From Trichococcus collinsii (GTDB lineage Bacteria; Bacillota; Bacilli; Lactobacillales; Aerococcaceae): a stretch of DNA of 64,000 nt. The position numbers and the translations under genes are program-made. The notes under the pieces were generated by a model. The model searched no databases, was not told the DNA's origin, and saw nothing but the letters and a program-made list of their open reading frames with translations. The stretch is from positions 1-64,000 of the forward strand of contig NZ_FNQH01000001.1 in NCBI RefSeq assembly GCF_900107505.1, in the 5' to 3' direction. Of this stretch, positions 51,936-61,235 are shown piece after piece; the stretch's first letter is position 1, and each line of letters starts with the position of its first letter.

Positions 51936-53021
51936 TTGGAAGAGAAAGAATTACAGATGCTGATCGATTTGACGGATGCTAGAGGCGTTCCGGGCAACGA
52001 AGGGGAGGTCCGTGAAGTCTTCAGACTTTATGCCAAACCTTTCGCCGAAAGCTTTTCGCAGGACGGATTGGGCGGTCTCTTTGCCAAGCATACAGGCATG
52101 GAAGAGGGGCCAACCATTTTGTTGGCTGGGCACTTGGATGAAGTGGGATTCATGGTGACGACCATAACCGAGAAGGGATTCATCAAATTCCAAACTTTGG
52201 GAGGCTGGTGGAATCAGGTCATGCTGGCCCAGCAAGTGGAGATCACCAACTCGAAAGGCGAGCGCTACCACGGGATCATCGGCTGCAAACCGCCGCATGT
52301 GCTCACGCCGGAAGCACGCAAAAAACCTTATGAAATCAAAGATATGTTCATCGATATCGGTGCTTCTTCGAAAGAACAAGTAGCGGAATGGGGCATCAAG
52401 CCCGGCGATATGATTACACCTTACACTTGCTTCAAACGCATGAACGATTCAAAATTCCTTCTAGCGAAAGCTTGGGATAACCGTATCGGACTGGCTGTTG
52501 CGCTCAAAGTGTTGGAAAATGTCGCAAAAACTGGGCACCCGAATGTGATATTCAGCGGCGGGAATGTGCAGGAGGAAGTAGGTCTGCGCGGAGCGAAGAC
52601 GGCCACGCATATGATCCGTCCTGATATCGCATTTGCTTTGGATACAGGCACGGCAGGGGATACCCCGGGAATGACGCCTCAAGAAGCGGATTCCGAATTA
52701 GGAAAAGGGCCGCAGTTATTGATTTATGATGCGTCGATGATTCCGCATCGTGGCTTGCGCGACTTCATTGTCGGCGTTGCCGAAGAATGCGGAATTCCAT
52801 TCCAGTACACAGTCATTACAGGCGGCGGCACTGATGCAGGTGCCCAGCATCAGAGTTTGGATGGCATTCCCTCCTTTGCGATCACAGTGCCGGTACGTTA
52901 TCTGCATTCGCACACGTCCATTATTCATGAAGATGACTATCTGAATGCGGTCAAATTGGTCACGGAATTGGTCAAACGTTTGGACGCCGATACAGTAAAA
53001 CAGATCCGCGCAAACGTCTAA
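51936..53021 (+). CDS. M42-family aminopeptidase (YsdC-like)
   Basis: 361 residues, paralogue of the PepA at 31594. Metal motifs [40 protein letters not shown] and the late histidine in LHSHTSII are all present. Start is TTG 51936 behind GGGGGT, with a TGCTATACT extended -10 about 40 bases upstream. Its place after rplT matches ysdC in B. subtilis. Substrate preference (aminopeptidase or endoglucanase label in some databases) cannot be decided; aminopeptidase is most likely. Confidence 0.9.
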   Translation: MEEKELQMLIDLTDARGVPGNEGEVREVFRLYAKPFAESFSQDGLGGLFAKHTGMEEGPTILLAGHLDEVGFMVTTITEKGFIKFQTLGGWWNQVMLAQQVEITNSKGERYHGIIGCKPPHVLTPEARKKPYEIKDMFIDIGASSKEQVAEWGIKPGDMITPYTCFKRMNDSKFLLAKAWDNRIGLAVALKVLENVAKTGHPNVIFSGGNVQEEVGLRGAKTATHMIRPDIAFALDTGTAGDTPGMTPQEADSELGKGPQLLIYDASMIPHRGLRDFIVGVAEECGIPFQYTVITGGGTDAGAQHQSLDGIPSFAITVPVRYLHSHTSIIHEDDYLNAVKLVTELVKRLDADTVKQIRANV

Positions 53022-53139
53022 AAATACGAACAGCATGAATATCTGTCGAAAAGTATCCACATATTTTCGTTGTTGGATAGAGTAAGATATAGATAATGAA
53101 AAAGTAGATGTCAATAAAGCAAGAGGAGGGGATGACAGG

Positions 53140-54570
53140 ATGGAGAAGATGAAAAGACGTATCGCGATCATTGGCGGCGGCCTGAGAGGGTTGACAGCCG
53201 CTTACGAAATCGATAAAGCCATCCGGGAACAGAACCTCCCGTTTGAGTATGTCATTCTTGAGGATCGAGCCTTGGTTGGCGGCATGATCCATACGATAGA
53301 TATGGATGGTTATGCGATTGATGTAGGGGCTTCGGCTTTCGATTCGAGACGCGCGGATATTTCCGATTTTCTGCAGGAATTAGGTTTGGAAGATGAAAAA
53401 CAATACAGCCGAGGGGGAAAACTGGTGTTGTTCGATGGAAATGCGGTCATTGATGACATTATGCCTACTTACCATGGCATGCCGCTCTTTCTGAATGACA
53501 TTTGGCAGGCCAACGGATTGACTTTGGATGCAAAGCTCCGAGCGTTCATGAACAGCGTGTTTCTGTCTAAAAGCTTGCATGAGAACCCGGAATATTCAAC
53601 CGACAACTTTTTGGAATTCCGTTTGGGACGAGAAGTGGTCGATTATATGGCTGAACCCTACTACCCGGATAACGTCTATGGCTCCATGGAACTGATGCCA
53701 GTGAAATTATTTGATGAAAAATTAGTGACGATCTATGGGAAGGCCCACATCGGAAAAGGCAAAAAAGAGCAGCTGATGCGCTATGCGGATGGCTCCGGTC
53801 AGGAATATACCTTCAAGGGAGGTTTGGCAAGCTTGATTAAACGGCTGGCCCAACATACGGAAGGCCATCTATACATGAATCAGAAAGTTAAATCGTTGAG
53901 CAATGTGTCAGAAGATCTTCTCATGATTGAATTGAACGGACGTGAATCCATGCGTGCTGGGAGTGTTGTCATCACGACTAACCCCCAAGAAGCTCTTGGG
54001 TTTTTGGAAGGATTCGCTAAGGAGAATGATTTCCCGAAGGCCCAAAGCACAAGTGTCGGTACCGTTTTTTTCAAAATAAATAAAAAATCAGTCAATAATC
54101 TACCTGAAGGGCAAGGGTTTGTGATTCCGCGGAAAAGTTCCTTTCATAGCACGAAGGTTGTTGTTTTGAACAACAAGTGGCCGCTGTTCGAACAAGCGGA
54201 TTATTATTATGTACTTGTAGAATTCGGCAGACGTCTGGAAGAAACCTTGATAGAATTAGCCGATGATCTCGTGATGGATATCATCAAAAATGAAGTGAAG
54301 GAAATTTTGGCTCTGACCGAGGAGCCTTTGCAGTCCACTTTTTATCGCTGGGAAAAAGCCGTGCCTCATTTCAGTTTGCAGCAAAGACAAGAGATGTTGG
54401 AAGAAGTTTATCCAGTTCGTAGAGAGTATGCAAAAAGAGGTGTTTTTATAGGGGGAAATGGAATCACTGGTTATGGTTTGGAAAATGCTATCATTGAGGG
54501 GAAACGCTTAGCCCATGAAGCGATCCGTTACATGAAACAACTGGAAAATAATGATAGTCCAAATGCGTAA
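53140..54570 (+). CDS. HemY/CgoX-like FAD-dependent oxidase
   Basis: 476 residues. N-terminal FAD motif RRIAIIGGGLRGLTAAYEI, substrate-domain features of the protoporphyrinogen/coproporphyrinogen oxidase family (GGMIHTIDMDGYAIDVGASAF, GGLASLIKRLA) and the C-terminal FAD segment FIGGNGITGYGLENAIIEG. In Gram-positives HemY (CgoX) oxidises coproporphyrinogen III. No other haem genes are in view and most Lactobacillales do not make haem, so the substrate may differ. GAGGAGGGG precedes the ATG. Single gene with a terminator. Confidence 0.82.
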   Translation: MEKMKRRIAIIGGGLRGLTAAYEIDKAIREQNLPFEYVILEDRALVGGMIHTIDMDGYAIDVGASAFDSRRADISDFLQELGLEDEKQYSRGGKLVLFDGNAVIDDIMPTYHGMPLFLNDIWQANGLTLDAKLRAFMNSVFLSKSLHENPEYSTDNFLEFRLGREVVDYMAEPYYPDNVYGSMELMPVKLFDEKLVTIYGKAHIGKGKKEQLMRYADGSGQEYTFKGGLASLIKRLAQHTEGHLYMNQKVKSLSNVSEDLLMIELNGRESMRAGSVVITTNPQEALGFLEGFAKENDFPKAQSTSVGTVFFKINKKSVNNLPEGQGFVIPRKSSFHSTKVVVLNNKWPLFEQADYYYVLVEFGRRLEETLIELADDLVMDIIKNEVKEILALTEEPLQSTFYRWEKAVPHFSLQQRQEMLEEVYPVRREYAKRGVFIGGNGITGYGLENAIIEGKRLAHEAIRYMKQLENNDSPNA

Positions 54571-54573
54571 TAG

Positions 54574-54620
54574 GACAGTCCGCCAATCTGTATGTTTTCA
54601 GATTATGGTGGACTGTTTTT
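54574..54620 (+). terminator. terminator of the HemY-like gene
   Basis: Arms ACAGTCCGCCAATCTG and CAGATTATGGTGGACTGT followed by TTTTT. Confidence 0.85.
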
Positions 54621-54732
54621 AAATTCATATAGAGTTTGTTTTTGTTTGGTGCTATAATGAATCCGAAGATAAAGAACTGTTGTTGTTGAGTGTGAAAACT
54701 GTTTCTTTCTGTTGCCGTGAAAGAGTTTACCA

Positions 54733-54760
54733 TTGTCGAGGGCCAAAGGCATGTTATAAT
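54733..54760 (+). promoter_or_regulatory. promoter of the MBL-fold gene
   Basis: TTGTCG (54733), 16-bp spacer, TATAAT (54755) with TGT before it. Confidence 0.65.
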
Positions 54761-54807
54761 CTGAATAGTATTCTTTGTTTATCAGATATTGGATTGGGGG
54801 ACGTTTA

Positions 54808-55548
54808 ATGGAATTGACTATTTTGGGCTGCATGGGTGGCTATCCTACAAAAGATGTCGGTACGACGGCTTATTTGCTGACATCCGATGACTTCAAACTA
54901 TTGATCGACGTCGGCAGCAATGCTTTGTTGTCGCTGGAACATCATCTGGACCCGTTGGATTTGGATGCTGTCATTTTGACCCACTATCACGCAGATCACA
55001 TTGCGGATTTGGGTGTCCTGCAATACACTTTTCAGCTAAAAGAGCCTGCAGAAGGCAAGCTGAAAAAAATACTGCCTATATACGGTCATGCTGAATCGGA
55101 ATTTTTCCGCTTGTTGGAGATGCCGGGTGTGAGTGAAGGGATTGCCTACGCGCCAGCGGAAACGTTGGAATTAGGGCCATTCCGGATCCGATTTCTGAGA
55201 ACCATCCATCCGGTCCCGTGCTATGCGTTACGGATCGAAGAAATCACCACCGGAAAAGTATTCGTCTTCGGTGCGGATTCAGCCTATTTAGCAGCATTTG
55301 TGCCCTTTGTGAAGGCTGCTGACCTGTTCTTGGCTGATGCGAACTTGTTCAACGGGAACGAGCTTCACCATGCGCATATGACTGCAGGCGAAGTTGGTGC
55401 GATAGCGGAAGAAGCGGCAGTCAAACAGCTGGTCCTGACGCATTTGCCTCAAAAAGGCGAGCTATCCGTGTTGCTGGATCAAGCGAAAGAAGCAGCACCG
55501 TCCGTATCAGTCACGCTTGCCGAAAAAGATCGGATCATTACAATCTGA
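54808..55548 (+). CDS. metallo-beta-lactamase-fold hydrolase (YhfI-like)
   Basis: 246 residues. The zinc motif THYHADHIADL (about 65), later Asp in FGADSAY and His in LTHLPQ complete an RNase Z/YhfI-type dinuclear site. Substrate unknown; members include cyclic-nucleotide phosphodiesterases and arylsulfatase-like enzymes. ATG 54808 lies behind GGGGGA. The following lipoate ligase gene is the same neighbour as in B. subtilis (yhfI-lplJ). Confidence 0.85.
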   Translation: MELTILGCMGGYPTKDVGTTAYLLTSDDFKLLIDVGSNALLSLEHHLDPLDLDAVILTHYHADHIADLGVLQYTFQLKEPAEGKLKKILPIYGHAESEFFRLLEMPGVSEGIAYAPAETLELGPFRIRFLRTIHPVPCYALRIEEITTGKVFVFGADSAYLAAFVPFVKAADLFLADANLFNGNELHHAHMTAGEVGAIAEEAAVKQLVLTHLPQKGELSVLLDQAKEAAPSVSVTLAEKDRIITI

Positions 55549-55625
55549 TTGCATCCATCAACCGCACCAAACCAAACATATAACAAAAAAATAAATGAAA
55601 TGAAGAATGGGAGAGGTATAAGCAT

Positions 55626-56633
55626 ATGTATTTTGTGGATAATCAAGGACAGTTGGACCCTAGCGTAAATATTGCCTTGGAGACATTTTTATTGAAGGAA
55701 AAAATCTTGGATGAACCGATTCTGTTGTTCTATATAAATGAGCCTTCGATCATCATTGGCCGCAACCAGAATACGATTGAAGAAATCAATGCGGACTATG
55801 TCGAAGCGAATAAGATACACATCGTCCGCCGTATGTCCGGGGGTGGCGCGGTGTACCACGATTTGGGTAACTTCTCTTTCTGCTTCATCACGAAGGATGA
55901 AGGTGATTCATTCCGCGATTTCGGAAAATTCACAAAACCGGTTATTTCTTTTTTGCATAGCGTAGGCGTCAAGGAAGCTGAATTAAAGGGCAGAAACGAT
56001 CTGGTCATCGGTGAAAAAAAATTCTCGGGGAATGCCATGTATGCGACGAACGGAAGGATGACCGCCCATGGGACAATCCTATTCGATTCCGATCTGGATG
56101 CCGTAACCGGCGCATTGAAACCGCGCAAAGAAAAAATCGAATCGAAAGGCATCAAGTCGATCCGCAGCCGCGTGACCAACATCAAACCTTTTGTTGATGA
56201 GGCTTATCAAAACCTGACTACGGAAGAATTTCGTGATCTGATGCTCTTGTCGATTTTTGATGTCGAGACGCGTGAGGGAGTAAAAGAGTACCTTTTGACC
56301 GAAGAAGATTGGAAACGCGTTTATGAAATACGCGAAGAATATTTCGGGAACTGGGATTGGAATTACGGCAAATCACCTAAATTCGAAATCCAAAAACATC
56401 ATCGTTTTCCTATCGGATCCATTGAAGTCCGCATGAACGTTGAAGATGGGCATATCCAACAGCTGAAGGTTTTCGGAGATTTCTTTGGCTTGGGGGAAAT
56501 CAAGGATGTTGAAGATGCTTTCATCGGCGTCAAATATGCCAAAGAGGATATGCTGGCTAAATTGAATGAACTTGACATAAAAAAATACTTCGGTAATGTG
56601 ACAGCAGAAGAATTGCTTGAAGAATTGTACTGA
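55626..56633 (+). CDS. lplA: lipoate--protein ligase
   Basis: 335 residues. Lipoate-binding loop RRMSGGGAVYHDLGN, catalytic lysine region NDLVIGEKKFSGNA, and a C-terminal accessory domain (about 250-335). It activates free lipoate with ATP and attaches it to E2 or GcvH proteins, indicating lipoate scavenging. GGAGAGG precedes the ATG. Ends in a terminator. Confidence 0.94.
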   Translation: MYFVDNQGQLDPSVNIALETFLLKEKILDEPILLFYINEPSIIIGRNQNTIEEINADYVEANKIHIVRRMSGGGAVYHDLGNFSFCFITKDEGDSFRDFGKFTKPVISFLHSVGVKEAELKGRNDLVIGEKKFSGNAMYATNGRMTAHGTILFDSDLDAVTGALKPRKEKIESKGIKSIRSRVTNIKPFVDEAYQNLTTEEFRDLMLLSIFDVETREGVKEYLLTEEDWKRVYEIREEYFGNWDWNYGKSPKFEIQKHHRFPIGSIEVRMNVEDGHIQQLKVFGDFFGLGEIKDVEDAFIGVKYAKEDMLAKLNELDIKKYFGNVTAEELLEELY

Positions 56634-56640
56634 TAATGAA

Positions 56641-56676
56641 AGAGAAGCCCCGCAATTAGCGGAGCTTCTCTTTTGT
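56641..56676 (+). terminator. terminator of lplA
   Basis: AGAGAAGC...GCTTCTCT with CCGC/GCGG inside, then TTTT. Confidence 0.88.
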
Positions 56677-56677
56677 A

Positions 56678-56714
56678 TCATAAATGCTGAACAACCCGTT
56701 CAGCATTTATGATG
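56678..56714. repeat. perfect 16-bp palindrome beside the repeat element
   Basis: ATCATAAATGCTGAAC and GTTCAGCATTTATGAT flank a five-base centre. The GTTCAGC part equals the tip of the repeat that follows at 56716. Confidence 0.7.
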
Positions 56715-56715
56715 C

Positions 56716-56832
56716 AGCTTCACGGGTTAGCCCTTCGGAAATTAGATAAATCATACCTATTGCGCTCTACGATGCTCATACGGCATGATTTCCTAAATTT
56801 CTTTCAGGGCTGAACGAACCCGTTCAGCTTTT
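56716..56832. repeat. CTAAATTTCTTTC palindrome family, 117-bp copy
   Basis: Same structure and length as 46770-46886; about 9 in 10 bases agree by eye. It separates convergent lplA and trpS and could terminate trpS on the minus strand, although there the U-run would have to come from the left end. Confidence 0.7.
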
Positions 56833-56837
56833 ATATT

Positions 56838-57845
<1,008 letters not shown>

Positions 57846-58218
57846 TTAAGTACGTCATTATTTATTATAACGCAAATTGGGTTTGTATTCACGATTTAAA
57901 TCGAATGCACAAAGTCGGAAGATTGTGGGGGGATGGAAGCGTTTTTAAAATTTAGGCTTAATTCGGAAAAAAATAATTATTAAACGATATTTATTATAAA
58001 TTGTAAAATTTCGGAATTGAGATAGGTTGATTGGAAACGCCGTTAAATAAGGTTTTCACAAACATTTTACTGACTATTAAAAAGTGTAAATGTGTCGTAG
58101 ATGTGACAGAAGTGTGTGGAACCCTAAAAAAAAGGATAGCTATTGTGCGTAGCTTGGTTTATAATAATAGTTGTAAGTGGTTCACAAATAAAGCTTACGA
58201 ATAAAGGAGAGATCAGAG

Positions 58219-58617
58219 ATGGTAACATTATATACTTCCCCAAGTTGTACTTCATGTCGCAAGGCACGTGCATGGCTAGAAGACAATAACATCCCTTACA
58301 CTGAAAGGAATATATTCTCCGAACCTTTGACAGAAATTGAAATCAAAAGTATCCTGAAAATGACTGAAGAAGGCACTGAAGAAATTATTTCCACTCGATC
58401 CAAAGCATTCCAAGAATTAAACATTGACTTAGACGAATTACCTTTAAATACATTATTCACTTTGATCGAGGATAATCCCGGCCTGTTGCGTCGTCCGATC
58501 ATTTTAGACGAGAAGCGTTTGCAAGTGGGATACAACGAAGATGAAATCCGTCGTTTCTTGCCGAGGGAAGTCCGCGCGTTGGAATTACAAAAAGCGCAAA
58601 GATTGGCAAACTTCTAG
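58219..58617 (+). CDS. spx: Spx-family transcriptional regulator
   Basis: 132 residues, ArsC-like fold with redox switch [10 protein letters not shown] (Cys10, Cys13) and [21 protein letters not shown]. Spx binds the RNA polymerase alpha C-terminal domain and directs the thiol-stress response; it is degraded by ClpXP with the help of YjbH/SpxH, whose gene is 4.5 kb to the right. AAAGGAGAG precedes the ATG; TATAAT at 58160-58165 is the likely -10. Lactobacillales carry several Spx paralogues, so the exact one is not assigned. Confidence 0.95.
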   Translation: MVTLYTSPSCTSCRKARAWLEDNNIPYTERNIFSEPLTEIEIKSILKMTEEGTEEIISTRSKAFQELNIDLDELPLNTLFTLIEDNPGLLRRPIILDEKRLQVGYNEDEIRRFLPREVRALELQKAQRLANF

Positions 58618-58643
58618 TCAACAGCAACTAAACAGGAATCAAC

Positions 58644-58684
58644 AGACAAGTGCCCCGGACTGACGGCTGTACTTGTCTTTTTTG
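58644..58684 (+). terminator. terminator of spx
   Basis: AGACAAGT/ACTTGTCT arms around a structured loop, then six T. Confidence 0.88.
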
Positions 58685-58768
58685 ACCGCTGAACTTCGAT
58701 ATTTTGAAACGACAGAAACGCTTAGATGAGAAAACAAATGAGAAGTTAAAAGATTTTGTGCTTTTGTC

Positions 58769-58796
58769 TTTACATTTTTGCGATTTGATTTACAAT
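58769..58796 (+). promoter_or_regulatory. promoter of mecA
   Basis: TTTACA (58769), 16-bp spacer, TACAAT (58791). Confidence 0.6.
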
Positions 58797-58838
58797 GGGT
58801 ATAAGAAAAATAGGGAAAGAAAAGTGGGGTGAAGCATG

Positions 58839-59498
58839 ATGGAAATGGAAAACATCAACGAAAACACAATTCGCGTTTTGATTGAGAATTCTGATTTAGA
58901 GGAAAGAGGCATCACCTTTCTGGATTTATTAGGAAATCAAAAGCAAATCGAGAGCTTTTTCTACAGCATCCTCGAGGAGGTCGATGTTGATAATCAATTT
59001 CATGAATCAGATGCAATTACTTTCCAAGTGCTGCCTAATGGGAATGGTTTAGAGTTATTCATCAGTAAAGGGATGAACAATGAAGACGACTTCGATATGG
59101 CGAATGGCTCCAATCAATTGGAGCATGTAGTGGATTACATCAAAAAACAGACGAAGAGTTTCAATGAACGTGACAAGACGGATGCTGAATCTGAAGAGGA
59201 TGATATGGCACCTTTGGAAGTCGTATTTAAATTCCAGAGTTTTGATGACTTCTTGGAGTTGGCGAAACGGATGGTCCTGGAGAGCGGCGTATCTTCGCTC
59301 TACTACTATGATAATCAATATTATTTGGCGGTTGTTTATTTTATAGATGAGATGACGGAAACGAATATCGATAACGAAATTTTGAAGGCTTTGGAATTTT
59401 CAGAAGAATCTGATATTGCTATTGAGATATTGGGCGAATACGGTAAGTTGATCATCCAAGACAATGCATTGGAATTAGCCAGACACTACTTTAAATAA
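58839..59498 (+). CDS. mecA: adaptor protein MecA
   Basis: 219 residues. N-terminal substrate-binding domain MEMENINENTIRVLIENSDL (with ERGITFLDLLG) and C-terminal ClpC-binding domain (about 130-219) joined by an acidic linker. MecA delivers ComK/ComX, Spx-like or other clients to ClpCP. The second of two adjacent ATG codons (58839) matches relatives and is better spaced from GGGGTG; 58836 is equally readable. Terminator follows. Confidence 0.94.
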   Translation: MEMENINENTIRVLIENSDLEERGITFLDLLGNQKQIESFFYSILEEVDVDNQFHESDAITFQVLPNGNGLELFISKGMNNEDDFDMANGSNQLEHVVDYIKKQTKSFNERDKTDAESEEDDMAPLEVVFKFQSFDDFLELAKRMVLESGVSSLYYYDNQYYLAVVYFIDEMTETNIDNEILKALEFSEESDIAIEILGEYGKLIIQDNALELARHYFK

Positions 59499-59500
59499 TC

Positions 59501-59533
59501 TGATCCGACCCCGAAAAGGGTCGGATTTTTTTG
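59501..59533 (+). terminator. terminator of mecA
   Basis: ATCCGACCC-cgaaaa-GGGTCGGAT and seven T. Confidence 0.93.
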
Positions 59534-59633
59534 TACTTCAAGGAGTTTGATTATTTTAATTGAAAATTGCATCACCACAGGTTTTTTATATATTTGCAAC
59601 AATATTCTGCATCCCCAACCGATGTCTAGCATT

Positions 59634-59937
59634 CCAAGCCTACCTCTCGAAAAAGGGATGAAGGAATACCTTGTCTCTTCTAGCCAAGGATACTGTTCGA
59701 CAAGGCAATAGTTCTTGTCATCTTGATGACTTAGAAACATGATACAACTGACCGGCACGGTCACGTTGATTCCTTTGTTTTGGAAGTCTCTCAGCAATTG
59801 CGCTCTACGATGCTCATTTGCCTGGGACTCTAAGGGATTCATCCCTTAGAGTCCCAGGACAAGGTGACCGTTGTGAACCTTGCGAGGCCAGATTTCCTGA
59901 ATTTCTTTCGAGGCAGAGCGGGCTGGGAACGCTTTTC
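59634..59937. repeat. composite palindromic element before coiA
   Basis: Outer arms CATTCCAAGCCTACCTCTCG and CGAGGCAGAGCGGGCTGGGA-type right end pair imperfectly around 300 bases. Within lie TTTCCTGAATTTCTTTCGAG (family core), the AGCCAAGGATACT and GGAAGTCTC blocks shared with 44105-44283, TTGCGCTCTACGATGCTC, CGGTCAC/GTGACCG, and a central palindrome with perfect 18-bp arms CCTGGGACTCTAAGGGAT (59821-59838) / ATCCCTTAGAGTCCCAGG (59841-59858). It fills most of the 488-base gap between mecA and coiA and may carry the coiA promoter region. Confidence 0.6.
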
Positions 59938-59986
59938 TAATTCTTTCGCGGATGTTATGGGAAAGAGACAGAAAGGGCGGTTGCTT

Positions 59987-61153
59987 ATGCTGATCGCTAG
60001 AAATGTAAATGGGGAATTGATTCAGGCTTACCAAGCGTCAAAGGAAAAAGCCAAGAATGGGGAGATGTATTATTGCCCAGCTTGCAAGGGGAAGTTGGTG
60101 CTGAAAAAAGGAAATATCATGATTGCGCATTTTGCCCACCACCAACATGCTGATTGCGCCGTTTTTTCGGAAGGCGAAACACTTCCCCATCTGAAAGGGA
60201 AGCAACTGCTTTTCGAAAAGTTCAAGAGTGAAGGGTTTGAAGTCACCTTGGAGTGTTGGCTTCCGGCATTGCAACAGCGTCCGGATCTCCTGCTTGTTCT
60301 TGCGGATGGAAAGGAAATCGCCGTGGAGTACCAATGCAGTCCAATCTCTCCTTCCGATTTGTTGGCGCGGACCCGGGGATACAAAAGATTCGGCTACGAA
60401 GTATGGTGGATTTGCGGAATAAATTATCAACCTGAAAGCGCAAAAATGAAGCAGTCTGTCTATCAATTCTTGAAGTATTCCGTCGCACTTGGAAATTGGA
60501 TCGGGATTCTGGATACCCAGGAGGAAGAAATAGCCATCTATCACCACCTCAAGTTGGGCAGTGATAACCGTTTCCATTTTGGAAAGATGGGGATTCCGTT
60601 GGATGAACTCAATCTTGCCTGCTTAGAAAGCCTCTATAGAAGGGGGGGGATGTCAGATGATTCCGCTTTGAAGCCCAAAGCTTACACAAAAAATGTGGCA
60701 CGAAAGCATATGCAGGCGAAGGATATCAATCTGTTGCGGTATCGCACCGATCCGGAACACCGGAAATTCTTGTTGGCAGTCTATCTTGATCGGAAGGACC
60801 TGTATCATTTGCCGGCATTTCTGTTCGAATTGCCTTGCCGGACATTAGGCATCCGCACACCGGCTTATATCTGGCGTTACTATCTTCTGAGAGATTTCAG
60901 CAATAAGGAAACGACAAAGCCGCTCACGAAAAAGCAGTTGCTGGATTGGCTGTCAAAATGCATACGAATGAACATAATCCGGACAAGGACGTCGTTGGAA
61001 GCGGATGACGCGAATTTATGGGAACCGTTGCTCCAGTTCGTGATGCGGCTGGTCGAGGAGGGCCATGCTGCAGCCATCGGCAAGGAAGAATGGCTCCTGC
61101 TGTACGCGCCGATGGACGGGAAACTAGATAGTCATCATTCATGCCTAGGTTAA
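59987..61153 (+). CDS. coiA: competence protein CoiA
   Basis: 388 residues. N-terminal zinc-like module YYCPACKGKLVLKKG ... HFAHHQHADC, then a PD-(D/E)XK nuclease core (LLFEKFKSEGFEVTLE ... RPDLLLVL ... IAVEYQCS), and a helical C-terminal part. CoiA acts in recombination of imported DNA during transformation. ATG 59987 follows AAAGGGCGG; longer frames from 59864 reach into the repeat. I see no TACGAATA competence box upstream. Neighbours mecA, pepF and spxH are the usual ones in Lactobacillales. Confidence 0.93.
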   Translation: MLIARNVNGELIQAYQASKEKAKNGEMYYCPACKGKLVLKKGNIMIAHFAHHQHADCAVFSEGETLPHLKGKQLLFEKFKSEGFEVTLECWLPALQQRPDLLLVLADGKEIAVEYQCSPISPSDLLARTRGYKRFGYEVWWICGINYQPESAKMKQSVYQFLKYSVALGNWIGILDTQEEEIAIYHHLKLGSDNRFHFGKMGIPLDELNLACLESLYRRGGMSDDSALKPKAYTKNVARKHMQAKDINLLRYRTDPEHRKFLLAVYLDRKDLYHLPAFLFELPCRTLGIRTPAYIWRYYLLRDFSNKETTKPLTKKQLLDWLSKCIRMNIIRTRTSLEADDANLWEPLLQFVMRLVEEGHAAAIGKEEWLLLYAPMDGKLDSHHSCLG

Positions 61154-61235
61154 AACGTGTTCAACTTGCCAGTACCCTTTAGGTCATAAGGTATGCTAAA
61201 CTTATACTATTGAAAAATTAGAGGGGGAAAACCGG

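Noticed and set aside
59860-59986. Competence sigma-factor box upstream of coiA
   Set aside because: No TACGAATA-like sequence is found; the region is occupied by the repeat.
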